A stretch of DNA of 64,000 bases from Deltaproteobacteria bacterium (GTDB lineage Bacteria > UBA10199 > JACPAL01 > GCA-016699445): NCBI GenBank assembly GCA_016699445.1, contig CP064976.1, forward strand, positions 186,001 to 250,000, read 5' to 3'. A program made the translations under genes and the position numbers. Shown piece by piece: positions 19,109 through 26,779 of this stretch (the first letter of the stretch is position 1; each line of letters opens with the position of its first letter). The notes under the pieces are model-generated. The model ran no database searches. It had not been told where the DNA came from and saw only the letters and a list, made by a program, of their open reading frames with translations.

Positions 19109-19191
19109 TTACTGTCAAAAACGAGTCCGCGGAGTAGCAACTTTGTTTTTGACACTCAATGAAAAAATTAGTTTTTTCGATTAGTGATGCG

Positions 19192-19737
19192 TTAAACAGA
19201 TAGGTTGAATGTACTCAGCATTTCATTGAAGGAACGAGTAGCATTTCCATATTGGTTGTACTGGTTAGCTGTGAGAGGATTATTAGATGTATTTTGAGGC
19301 ACATTGGTCGGAGGATTTACTTGGGTCTCTGTTTTAGCCTGCGAGGAGTCAGAAGATTCTGAGATATTCCGACGACGCAAAGCGTTTGTACGTTGAATCG
19401 AGGCTTCCAGATCAGCCTGAGTAATCTTACCTGTCCCTTTAATATCAATCGCATTAAACATTTTGAGAGCATCCTCATCCGAAACACCTTTAGATTTGAG
19501 TCCTTCTGTATATTCCGTCTTACTGAGACTTCCGTCATTGTCAGAGTCAAAATCACGAATAATTTTTTTCGCAATCTGCTTAGTCCTTTGGGCAGGATCA
19601 AAACTTCTCACAAACCCTAATGTAGAACCAACTCCTGCAATAGCCATAAATACCCCTTGATAGATATCAGTCTGGTTATGACTCTTCTTTACGGAGAAAT
19701 TTTGGTTTTCTTGAGAGTTTTTTAATTTTAATTTCAT
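19192..19737 (-). CDS. EF-hand domain protein
   Basis: 181 residues. One canonical calcium-binding EF loop, DFDSDNDGSLSKTEY, sits at about residues 63-77 with all five oxygen ligands and the final Glu. A second, DIKGTGKITQADLE at about 98-112, keeps the fold but lacks the usual acidic residues at several positions. The first 45 residues are polar with a short hydrophobic GVFMAIAGVGSTLGF segment, and the C-terminal third is Ser/Thr/Asn/Gln-rich and probably disordered. There is no clear signal peptide. It is divergent from exbB across a 64-base gap that holds a tandem 10-bp repeat. Role unknown. Confidence 0.8.
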   Translation of the reverse strand: MKLKLKNSQENQNFSVKKSHNQTDIYQGVFMAIAGVGSTLGFVRSFDPAQRTKQIAKKIIRDFDSDNDGSLSKTEYTEGLKSKGVSDEDALKMFNAIDIKGTGKITQADLEASIQRTNALRRRNISESSDSSQAKTETQVNPPTNVPQNTSNNPLTANQYNQYGNATRSFNEMLSTFNLSV

Positions 19738-19740
19738 AAA

Positions 19741-19760
19741 CCTTAAAAACCCTTAAAAAC
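19741..19760. repeat. Tandem 10-bp repeat in the EF-hand/exbB intergenic region
   Basis: The decamer CCTTAAAAAC occurs twice in direct succession, with a third partial copy (CCTTG) after it. It sits in the short shared upstream region of two divergent genes and could be a regulator site, but nothing else supports that. Confidence 0.6.
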
Positions 19761-19801
19761 CTTGCGTGTTTATATAAAATTTTGTGTAGGGAGCCTTATC
19801 T

Positions 19802-20443
19802 ATGATCAATCAACTTTTTCTAGGCCTCTCCCTCGCCGGATCGGTTTGGGTGCTTTATTTCTTAAGCTTTCTTTCAATTCTTTCCTTGGCTCTGATTTTT
19901 GAACGCTGGTGGTTCTATAAAAAAGCTTCCCGCGGATTGGATTTGTTTCGTGAGAAAATTCGTGCGGCTACACGTCAAAAAAATTGGGAAGAAGTGCGCA
20001 ATACCAGCAAAGATCGTCTCAATCAGGGATTTGGAATGGATCAGGATATGGAATCCAGTATTGTAGATGCCTTGGTCAATACACAAGCCAAACCTCAAAT
20101 CGAGTCACTTCAAGAGCTGGCTCAAGATGCGATCATTCGTGCCAAACTTAATTGGGATCGCAATCTCTCTCTTTTAGCAACCATTGGCAGCAATGCCCCT
20201 TTTATCGGACTCTTTGGAACCGTTCTTGGAATCATCAAAGCTTTTCACGATCTTTCTCAACAAAACAGCGGGCCTCAATCAGTGACTTCCGGAATTTCTG
20301 AAGCTCTAGTGGCAACTGCTATCGGACTTCTCGTCGCCATTCCAGCCGTCATTGCCTTCAATCTTTTTCAAAGACGCGTTAAAACAGCTGTCTCGGAAGC
20401 AGAAGCCCTTAAAAGTTTTATGATCGGAAAGATGGTAGAATAA
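19802..20443 (+). CDS. exbB: ExbB/TolQ family proton-channel subunit
   Basis: 213-residue inner-membrane protein of the MotA/TolQ/ExbB family. It has an N-terminal helix (WVLYFLSFLSILSLALIFERWW), a cytoplasmic loop, and two more helices that carry the family signature LLATIGSNAPFIGLFGTVLGI and SEALVATAIGLLVAIPAVIAF. It forms the pentameric stator that, with ExbD, uses the proton gradient to drive TonB- or Tol-type processes. It overlaps exbD by the shared base of TAATG. No TonB gene is adjacent. Confidence 0.92.
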   Translation: MINQLFLGLSLAGSVWVLYFLSFLSILSLALIFERWWFYKKASRGLDLFREKIRAATRQKNWEEVRNTSKDRLNQGFGMDQDMESSIVDALVNTQAKPQIESLQELAQDAIIRAKLNWDRNLSLLATIGSNAPFIGLFGTVLGIIKAFHDLSQQNSGPQSVTSGISEALVATAIGLLVAIPAVIAFNLFQRRVKTAVSEAEALKSFMIGKMVE

Positions 20444-20850
20444 TGGGATCATCTCTGAACAACGATGACGATATCATCACGGGGATCAATGTCACACCTT
20501 TGGTGGACGTGGTCTTGGTTCTTCTCATCATATTTATGATTACGGCACCTACCATTTATAGCAGCGCACTCAAAGTTCAGCTCCCCAAAGCTAATTCCGC
20601 TGAGTCTATTGAGAAGACAGCTCTCACTTTTTCAATCACTAAAGACGGACAGGTAGGACTTGATGGAAAACCTTTAGCGTGGGATCAAGTCAAACAAACC
20701 CTCAGTACACTCAGTGACATTGATCAAAAAACAGCTGTCATCAATGCTGACAAAGAAACACCCCATGGAACCGTCATTCAACTGATTGATTTATTGAAGC
20801 AGGCAGGTTTGGTACATTTTGCGATGTCTGTAGATTCCCACAAAAATTAA
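20443..20850 (+). CDS. exbD: ExbD/TolR family biopolymer transport protein
   Basis: 135 residues. The single N-terminal transmembrane helix carries the proton-carrying aspartate in INVTPLVDVVLVLLIIFMIT, followed by a periplasmic domain (LPKANSAESIEKTA to QLIDLLKQAGLVHFAMSV). Direct partner of the upstream exbB. Its stop overlaps the last bases of the convergent membrane-protein gene. Confidence 0.92.
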   Translation: MGSSLNNDDDIITGINVTPLVDVVLVLLIIFMITAPTIYSSALKVQLPKANSAESIEKTALTFSITKDGQVGLDGKPLAWDQVKQTLSTLSDIDQKTAVINADKETPHGTVIQLIDLLKQAGLVHFAMSVDSHKN

Positions 20851-21347
20851 TACATTTCTTCTTTTTTACCCCACACATCATACAAGACCACAAAAGCCAT
20901 GATGAAAAATGTCAGTGAAAGCATCATTTGAGATACAGGCAAAAGAATTGAAAAGTTTTTATTTAAATATCGAATTAAAAAAGGCGTCATATTGCTTGTC
21001 AGACTGCTCAGAAACGACAGAATGAGAAATATGATTTTTGCCTTATCGGTGACATACGAAAGAGCAAATCAAAAACCCATCAACACCAGCATCACCGGCT
21101 GACTCAAAGAATGCACATGAGCCACCGAAAGTAGCGTCGCAAAACTAGGAGGCGGTGTGGCTTCGAGTTCATTTTCAGATTCGACCCCTCGATAGTATTG
21201 AACTGTTTTTTTAGGATCAAACGATGTGCGATTAAAAACTTGTAGCAAAGCCAAGCTATACCCCAACAAAAGAGAGATCACAAAACAGCTGACCAATACT
21301 TTCATTGGCAAATCAAGTTTGGATAATTTCAAATTATTTTTTCCCAT
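20847..21347 (-). CDS. Integral membrane protein linked to the FMN-binding protein (in-frame TGA)
   Basis: 166 codons from ATG to TAA with one in-frame TGA at 21069-21071. The first part has a helix (MKVLVSCFVISLLLGYSLALL), a periplasmic stretch and SVAHVHSLSQPVMLVLMGF; after the TGA the frame goes on with three more hydrophobic stretches and ends DVWGKKEEMY. Because the protein continues sensibly, the TGA is best explained as a single substitution or read error (GGA would give GFGFALS). The HVH motif within a helix resembles haem- or quinone-site histidines of small redox membrane proteins, but I cannot name the family. It overlaps the FMN-binding gene by 14 bases, suggesting the two work together. 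Confidence 0.65.
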
Positions 21348-21870
21348 AAAATATATTCCAAATCGCTAAATCACGTTTAACACCGATTGTCACAGACCGT
21401 GAAGAGATCGTAGCCCCTGTCATATTTTGAATATCCTGTCCCACTCGCAATACATCCGTATTCTTTTTACCTTCATACTGTTTGACGAATTTTTTCTCAT
21501 GCACTTCACTCCCATAAGGCTCACGATACACCAAGATTTCAACCGCCTTCACACTTCCATCTTTATTAAAAGCTGTCATAAATGTGATGGGTTCCATCTT
21601 GCCAAGTTCATGATCAATCATCGCATAGCCATCCACCTGCCCTGCTGTTTTAGCGACATAAAAAGTCCACTCGTCCTTTGTCACAGGAGTGCCCAAGCTT
21701 TTAAGCAAAATCAATTTTTGATCTGCAGACAGTGTGTGCTTTTCCGACACGATTTCCTGAGATGACTGAAAAATAGTCTTTAAAACATCCGCAGGTTTTA
21801 TGTTGATGGTCTGAGCTCCGAGAGAATGGATAAGAAAGTTTGTAGCTAAAAAAAGAATAAACTTTTTCAT
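21334..21870 (-). CDS. Exported FMN-binding domain protein
   Basis: 178 residues: a signal peptide (MKKFILFLATNFLIHSLGAQ), then an FMN-binding domain of the RnfG/NqrC/NosR type. The flavinylation motif reads MTGATISSRSV near residue 156, matching the (S/D/T)GATxS/T pattern in which FMN is attached covalently by ApbE. Earlier DGYAMIDHELGKMEPITFMTAF and VEILVYREPYG match the fold. It overlaps the DtxR-FeoA stop as ATGA. No ApbE gene lies in the window. Likely an extracytoplasmic electron carrier; the iron neighbours suggest a part in iron reduction or uptake, which is inference. Confidence 0.82.
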   Translation of the reverse strand: MKKFILFLATNFLIHSLGAQTINIKPADVLKTIFQSSQEIVSEKHTLSADQKLILLKSLGTPVTKDEWTFYVAKTAGQVDGYAMIDHELGKMEPITFMTAFNKDGSVKAVEILVYREPYGSEVHEKKFVKQYEGKKNTDVLRVGQDIQNMTGATISSRSVTIGVKRDLAIWNIFYGKK

Positions 21871-22550
21871 GCTGCCTTCTTCACATAAATATCACGAACA
21901 ATTTCAGGATCGAGAGCAATATCCGTTTCACCCACACGCACTACGTATGAAGGTTTTTTTTGGTGAATGTAAATATCACTTCCAGGCAAAACACCCAAGA
22001 CAGCCAAACGATCCAAGCGCATGTGGTGTTTAGGAGTGATAAAAACAATTCGGTAATGCTCAGCTATCTTGGCTTCCGATAGTGGCGTCACGAAAGGTTT
22101 CAAGTCATGGCTGTATTCATGACAACAATCCCCACGAGGAATCGCTCGACCATGTGGGCATGTGGGAGGATGTCCCAAGAAAGCACAGACAGCATTGGTG
22201 GCTTCTTCTGTGAGAACACTTTTATGTTCTAATTCACAAGCCTGCCTCTCCCATGTCTCTTCGCTGGTATTAAAAACATCGGCAAACAAACGCTCTGCCA
22301 AACGATGACGTCGGATAATATCCTGTGCTTCTTCTTCTCCAGTTTTTGTGTAATGAATCTCTTCCCCTTGAATTTTAATCAATCCTTCGGTTTCTAAGGA
22401 TTGCAACCATTTGGGTAAATTTTCAAAACCGAGTTCCGTTAAAAGAGCTTTGTTGATCTCTTTTCCCTTTTCTCGAAATGTCCAAATATGCTCGAGAAGC
22501 TCATCCATTTCATGAGGTCGCTGTGGAGCTTGTCCGCAATTAGATTTCAT
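21867..22550 (-). CDS. DtxR-family metalloregulator fused to a FeoA domain
   Basis: 227 residues. The N-terminal winged helix is divergent. The DtxR metal-binding and dimerisation domain follows, with CELEHKSV giving the Cys/Glu/His ligands, and GHPPTCPHGRAIP and GDCC. The C-terminal 75 residues form an SH3-like FeoA domain (RLDRLAVLGVLPGSDIYIHQ to VRVGETDIALDPEIVRDIYV). DtxR proteins repress metal-uptake genes when Fe or Mn is bound. Here FeoA is present only as this fusion, and the gene lies two positions downstream of feoB, so the protein may both regulate and modulate FeoB. It overlaps both neighbours, indicating translational coupling. Confidence 0.85.
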   Translation of the reverse strand: MKSNCGQAPQRPHEMDELLEHIWTFREKGKEINKALLTELGFENLPKWLQSLETEGLIKIQGEEIHYTKTGEEEAQDIIRRHRLAERLFADVFNTSEETWERQACELEHKSVLTEEATNAVCAFLGHPPTCPHGRAIPRGDCCHEYSHDLKPFVTPLSEAKIAEHYRIVFITPKHHMRLDRLAVLGVLPGSDIYIHQKKPSYVVRVGETDIALDPEIVRDIYVKKAA

Positions 22551-22839
22551 GTTTTCCTTCTTTCGTTAGTGGTGTCATGGCGAGCGAAGGCTCTCGGGCC
22601 GTAGCGTGGCCATCTCCCGTAGATATTTGATTAGTGAGATCGCCACGCTTCGCTCGCGATGACAAGCAAGAGTTCAGTTTAATACCTATTTTTTTAAAAA
22701 AACTCACAACACGTGACTCTTGCACAAATTCATATTGGCAGTTGGGGCATTTGATCATGGTGCAATGAGTGGTTAACCCACACCCATGACAAGCAGCGCG
22801 ATCATCTACCTGATGCTGACATAAGGGACAGGTGGTCAT
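22540..22839 (-). CDS. Small zinc-ribbon protein of the feo operon, with palindromic repeat in its coding region
   Basis: About 99 residues. The first 50 hold two CxxC ribbons plus more Cys/His: TTCPLCQHQVDDRAACHGCG and HCTMIKCPNCQYEF. In this position it recalls the short zinc or FeoC-like partner of FeoB, but it is not a standard FeoC. Residues about 60-95 (SSRAKRGDLTN to REPSLAMTPL) are encoded by a palindromic intergenic-type repeat and are probably not part of the ancestral protein. I chose the ATG at 22839, which overlaps the feoB stop as ATGA; five extra codons upstream use a non-ATG start. Confidence 0.7.
   Translation of the reverse strand: MTTCPLCQHQVDDRAACHGCGLTTHCTMIKCPNCQYEFVQESRVVSFFKKIGIKLNSCLSSRAKRGDLTNQISTGDGHATAREPSLAMTPLTKEGKHEI
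22574..22663. repeat. Palindromic interspersed repeat (GTCATGGCGAGCGAAG ... CTTCGCTCGCGATGAC)
   Basis: Imperfect inverted repeat of about 90 bases. The left arm starts GTCATGGCGAGCGAAG and includes CGTAGCGTGGCCATCTC; the right arm GAGATCGCCACGCTTCGC ends TCGCGATGAC. The arms pair over most of their length and would form a long hairpin. Elements of this pattern (GTCATTGCGAGCGAAGCG... with peptide traces such as SRAKRGDL and SLAMT) are very widespread in bacterial genomes. This copy lies inside the 3' part of the zinc-ribbon gene and keeps its reading frame. Confidence 0.8.
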
Positions 22840-24794
22840 AAACGAAGTCCCCAATTAATGATTCCACCCACCAAAAAAGCAAAAGGATAGATAAAGCCAA
22901 CAATCGCTATCATGGTTTTTAAACCACGCTCTTTCAAAATCATCAGAGTATTGGCCAGACACGGCACAAAAAGTGTCATCACAATCAGGGAAACAATCGC
23001 CTGAATAGCATCCAACTTCCCTTCCCGAAACAAATCAAAAAAATGTGTAGCCCCATAGTCTCGACGCAAAAAACCAATCAAAAAAGCTTCTGTCGCCTCA
23101 ACTGGCAAATGGAGAAAATTAACCACCAAGGGAGCCGCTGCTCGCTGAATGACAGGAAGTACTTTAAAGCGATCCAGAAAAAATAATACTAACGTCCCGA
23201 CGACAAAAAGAGGCACCACTTCGATGAGGTACCATTCCAGTCGCGCAAAAGTTTTTGTTAAAATATTCAGACCTGTTGGTTTACGAATCGGAGGAATCTC
23301 CATCATAAAATCAGATCGCTGACCTGGCATAATTTGAGACGCCAAAAATCCCACTAATACCAGAGCTCCGCCCACAACGCCGAACCACAAAAATGTTGCC
23401 CACAAAGGCAAGGCTCCGAGCATTCCCAATACAATTCCCAATTGAGCCGAACAGGGTACACCCAAAGCTAATAGGAGCGTCAGGATAATGCGCTCTTTTT
23501 TGGTATCCATAATACGCGCTGTCATTGTGGCCATGGTATCACAACCTAAACCCAACACCATGGGCACTACCGCTTTTCCATTCAAACCCATCATACGAAA
23601 AATACGATTGAGCATAATCGCCAGACGCGGAAGATAACCAGAATCCTCCATGATACTAAAAGCGATAAAAAATGTAATAACGATAGGAAAAATAATAGCG
23701 AGCGAATAGGTCAAAGCCATCGTCAAAACACCGTAAGGCCCCACAATGATGTCTTGAAGAAAAGGTGAGAAATAAAATATTTTTGCAAAAAATGTTTTAG
23801 CCCAAGGATTGATATACGTATTAAACAAACCATTTTCGAGCCATCCTACAGCCGTCTGGGCTCCAAAATAACCTACAAAATAATACACAATAACCAAGAC
23901 CGCCAACATGAAGAAAAGTCCCCATACAGGATGCATCGAAACACTTCCAATCCAGGCCAAAAGACCCGAACGAGCACCCGCTTCTTTAATAACAACTTTT
24001 TCCAAAATACTTTCCACCCACTTCATACGCTGTTTGTTAATCACATAGGCAAGCGGCTCATGAAATTTTCCACTGAGCTCTCCTCGGATATGATCAATCT
24101 GTCGAATGACTTCATCGGATAGCTTTGCATGAAGCCAATCAAACAAACTCTTATCTCCGGAAAGAACCATAAGCGCTAATGAACGGCGCGAGATCGGCGC
24201 TGTTGGCAAAAGCTTTTCGATCTTGTCCGCCACCGCTTCAATATCAGGGGAATAGCGCATTTGATTTGGAGAGACTTTTGAAGAAAAGATTTTCTTCCTG
24301 ATTTCCTTAAGACCTTTTTTCTGAATAGCAATGGCGCCTGTGACAGGGAGCTGTAGTATCTCGGAGAGTTTATTTTTATCAATCTCCATCCCAAGACTAG
24401 CAGCTTCATCTTCCATGTTGAGGGTGAGCAAAAACGGCAAACCCATTTCAATCAACTGTACTGAAATCAAAAGAGCTCGACGCAAATTTTTAGCATCAGC
24501 GACTTGCACGATCGAATCCACTTTTTCATGAAGCAGAATATTGCGCGTCACCTGTTCATCTTCTGACATCGGCACCAGCGAGTTAACCCCTGGAGTATCA
24601 ATCAGCGCCACCTTCTGTCCTTCAATATCCGCAACACCCCGTGTCACTTCCACAGTCGTCCCTGGATAGTTGGAAACGGTCACATAGCGCCCTGTCAAAA
24701 AACCAAAGATGACACTTTTGCCAACATTGGGATTTCCCACGAGAGCTACTTTGGGAGATTTGTCGGATAAAACTTCTGTTTGTTTATCGTCCAT
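22836..24794 (-). CDS. feoB: Ferrous iron transport protein B
   Basis: 652-residue Fe2+ transporter of the inner membrane. The N-terminal G domain has G1 GNPNVGKS, the switch region SNYPGTTVEVTRG, G3 DTPGVN and G4-like LNMEDEA; a guanine-dissociation-inhibitor-like helical part follows to about residue 260. The C-terminal half has the Gate motifs and many helices, including MVLGLGCDTMATMTAR, ALGVPCSAQLG and a late FVPCLANTLM with the conserved cysteines. The length fits shorter FeoB forms. It stands eight bases after the AlbA-type gene and overlaps the next gene as ATGA. Confidence 0.95.
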   Translation of the reverse strand: MDDKQTEVLSDKSPKVALVGNPNVGKSVIFGFLTGRYVTVSNYPGTTVEVTRGVADIEGQKVALIDTPGVNSLVPMSEDEQVTRNILLHEKVDSIVQVADAKNLRRALLISVQLIEMGLPFLLTLNMEDEAASLGMEIDKNKLSEILQLPVTGAIAIQKKGLKEIRKKIFSSKVSPNQMRYSPDIEAVADKIEKLLPTAPISRRSLALMVLSGDKSLFDWLHAKLSDEVIRQIDHIRGELSGKFHEPLAYVINKQRMKWVESILEKVVIKEAGARSGLLAWIGSVSMHPVWGLFFMLAVLVIVYYFVGYFGAQTAVGWLENGLFNTYINPWAKTFFAKIFYFSPFLQDIIVGPYGVLTMALTYSLAIIFPIVITFFIAFSIMEDSGYLPRLAIMLNRIFRMMGLNGKAVVPMVLGLGCDTMATMTARIMDTKKERIILTLLLALGVPCSAQLGIVLGMLGALPLWATFLWFGVVGGALVLVGFLASQIMPGQRSDFMMEIPPIRKPTGLNILTKTFARLEWYLIEVVPLFVVGTLVLFFLDRFKVLPVIQRAAAPLVVNFLHLPVEATEAFLIGFLRRDYGATHFFDLFREGKLDAIQAIVSLIVMTLFVPCLANTLMILKERGLKTMIAIVGFIYPFAFLVGGIINWGLRL

Positions 24795-24802
24795 AAATTT
24801 AC

Positions 24803-26242
24803 CTATCGATGCACTTGATACTTCTGTAAACGACTATTGGGCTTATCAGGAATAGTCCTCTCCAAAACCCCAGCTTTGATCAAAGGCAACAGATAGTTGC
24901 TTTGAAATGTCTTCCAATGCCTTAAGCCCAACTTGGCCATGAGTTCTTTTGCTGATCTTGGAACTTTGCAGAAATGAGCCACCTGAGAAATGACTTCTGC
25001 GGTCACTTGTGCGGTCACTTGTGCGGTTGTTTCTAGTTCTGATTGCTTGGTGACTCCAACCTGAACATTAAAAGTAACGAGTGCAGCAGATCCAACTTCC
25101 TCAAAAACAGGTGCAGCAATTCCAGCAGACCGGCACATAGAAATCACACGGTTGGTACCTCTTCCCCACTTTTCAATTAATCCCGCCCGATTGAATACTT
25201 CTGCAATGATTGGATTCCTTTGAATCGACGCATGATTTCCTGATAATTTTTCAGGTGTGATACCCTTAGGAAAGGTCCCTGCACTCCACACTTCAACCCT
25301 ATCATCAAAAATAGCCAAAGAGATAGCCCCTCCCTCAATGGAATAATCACGATGAATGATGGCATTGACTAAAATTTCCCTCATGGCATCAGGAGGAATC
25401 AGTGGTTTTTCCAAACGATAAAGTTGCGTCGGAACAATTTTGGCAGGCAACGGAAAATGTCTCTGACAAAAAATCTCTGCTTCCTCAAGAAGCTTAAATG
25501 CGGGGCCCCTCATTTGACGCTGATCTAAAAATTCAGCTTTATCTACTCCCTTAAATCGGGCCATACGCAATTCACATTGTGGATAATTTGGCAGAAACTT
25601 ATTACCAAACAAAACAACAGCAGCCTGAAGAAGCTGACCATGCTCTCTCAATGAAAGCCTATCCAAAATATCACCAATATTTTTACCAACAGGACCATTA
25701 AAGCGACCCACAGATTGCGCTATCCTTACAATACGAAACACTTCTTCGCGCTCGATGTTTTTTATTGAAAAACCATTGGCAGGAAGATTTTCCCAACGTT
25801 TCTTTTTATGAAGACGATCTAACAGATTCTTCTCATACAACTCTTTACTCATACGCCTCGTGGAACTCAAAACACGTTTATAAGCGCGTCCATCATAGGT
25901 AAAAGGAGCTGAATTTGATTCGTCTTTGGCAACAATCAGAATAACTTCTTTTCGACCATTCACAGGAATCCGATAAATCGGAATATGTATATAAGGATCA
26001 ATCCGGCTTATACATTGGGATATTTCTCTCAATGTTTTATCTGACACCTCTTGACCTTCAACAGTTCCCTTTGGCCCTACACCAAAAAGAAGCATCCCAC
26101 CCTCATCAGAATTTAAAAATGAGCAGATAGTTTGAAAAGCTTCTTTTAACTCCCCTGTTGTTTTTTTAAACTCAAGACTTTCACCCTCTCCCCTTTTTAT
26201 AAGTTGGGAGATTTTTTTAAGATTAAAAGGGCGTCCTGTCAT
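24803..26242 (-). CDS. AlbA_2/Schlafen-type ATP-binding protein (RecG-like C-terminus)
   Basis: 479 residues. The N-terminal AlbA_2 (divergent AAA_4/Schlafen) domain is marked by GEGESLEFKKTTGELKEAF, ICSFLNSDEGGMLLFGV and YDGRAYKRV. A middle part contains EILVNAIIHRDYSIEG and VWSAGTFPKGITPEKL, the HATPase-like C-terminal domain found in 'RecG-like' transcriptional regulators. A TAQVTAQVTAEV repeat follows and a winged-helix end (PRSAKELMAKLGLRHWKTFQ). Members are thought to act as DNA/RNA-binding regulators. It overlaps the fur stop as ATGA and sits directly before feoB, which is an unusual place for this accessory family. Confidence 0.82.
   Translation of the reverse strand: MTGRPFNLKKISQLIKRGEGESLEFKKTTGELKEAFQTICSFLNSDEGGMLLFGVGPKGTVEGQEVSDKTLREISQCISRIDPYIHIPIYRIPVNGRKEVILIVAKDESNSAPFTYDGRAYKRVLSSTRRMSKELYEKNLLDRLHKKKRWENLPANGFSIKNIEREEVFRIVRIAQSVGRFNGPVGKNIGDILDRLSLREHGQLLQAAVVLFGNKFLPNYPQCELRMARFKGVDKAEFLDQRQMRGPAFKLLEEAEIFCQRHFPLPAKIVPTQLYRLEKPLIPPDAMREILVNAIIHRDYSIEGGAISLAIFDDRVEVWSAGTFPKGITPEKLSGNHASIQRNPIIAEVFNRAGLIEKWGRGTNRVISMCRSAGIAAPVFEEVGSAALVTFNVQVGVTKQSELETTAQVTAQVTAEVISQVAHFCKVPRSAKELMAKLGLRHWKTFQSNYLLPLIKAGVLERTIPDKPNSRLQKYQVHR
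24993..25028 (-). repeat. Three 12-bp in-frame repeats in the AlbA-type gene
   Basis: Three tandem copies of ACTTGTGCGGTC (first and last with one change) encode the repeated Thr-Ala-Gln-Val units between the ATPase-like domain and the winged helix. Such variable linkers are typical of this protein family and may change copy number by slippage. Confidence 0.85.
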
Positions 26243-26697
26243 ATACCCCTGCCCTTTTTAGCACTACATTTCTCACAATAACCATAAAGCTCCATCTTGT
26301 GATGGACGAGTTGGAATTTGTGTTTTTTGCAGACGCGTTCTTGAAGAGTTTCAATCTCATCATTTTCAAATTCGATAATTTGATGACAGCTCATACAGAT
26401 GAGATGGTCGTGATGATGATCGGTCGCATGCTCAAAACGTGCCTGTGCTTCACCAAACTGACGTTTGTGGGCCAAACCTGATTCGCTCAAAAGCTTAAGC
26501 GTGCGATAGACGGTGGCATAACCAATTTTTGAATCAATTTTGCGAACCCGTTGCCAGAGTTCTTCGACAGTCAGATGTTCATGTTCCCCAAAAAACTCTT
26601 CTACAATCACATCTCGCTGACGTGTCGATTTAAGACCTTTTTGGCTGATATGTTGTTCGTAAATAGCCCATTTTTCTTTAAAGAGATCTTGCGTCAT
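26239..26697 (-). CDS. fur: Ferric uptake regulator, Fur family
   Basis: 152 residues. The winged helix runs to about residue 85 (KSTRQRDVIVEEFF, IGYATVYRTLKLLSESGLA). The dimerisation domain carries the metal residues HATDHHHDHLICMSC with HxHxD-like spacing and E in DEIETLQERV, and a second CxxC (CEKC) near the end, so the structural zinc site C2+C2 is complete. It is first in a run of seven overlapping or nearly touching genes for iron functions, and a Fur-box-like sequence lies just upstream, consistent with autoregulation. Confidence 0.93.
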   Translation of the reverse strand: MTQDLFKEKWAIYEQHISQKGLKSTRQRDVIVEEFFGEHEHLTVEELWQRVRKIDSKIGYATVYRTLKLLSESGLAHKRQFGEAQARFEHATDHHHDHLICMSCHQIIEFENDEIETLQERVCKKHKFQLVHHKMELYGYCEKCSAKKGRGI

Positions 26698-26707
26698 GAT
26701 CGATTTT

Positions 26708-26726
26708 GATAATCGTTTTCAATATT
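26708..26726 (-). promoter_or_regulatory. Candidate Fur box upstream of fur
   Basis: GATAATCGTTTTCAATATT matches the 19-base consensus GATAATGATAATCATTATC at 13 positions by my count. It ends 11 bases upstream of the fur ATG, where Fur binding would block transcription of the whole iron cluster. Supported by position and partial match only. Confidence 0.45.
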
Positions 26727-26779
26727 GAAAGTCAAACTTTCTCCTTTGATTCTCTAATCAGCAAATGACCTATTACGAC

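Noticed and set aside
21069..21071. TGA recoding (glycine or selenocysteine)
   Set aside because: Other genes here end normally with TGA, no SECIS-like hairpin is apparent, and the three in-frame TGA cases lie in genes with other defects or are explained by one base.
24993..25028. Short regular repeats as a CRISPR array
   Set aside because: Units are 12 bases without spacers and encode Thr-Ala-Gln-Val in frame; a known linker type of this protein family.
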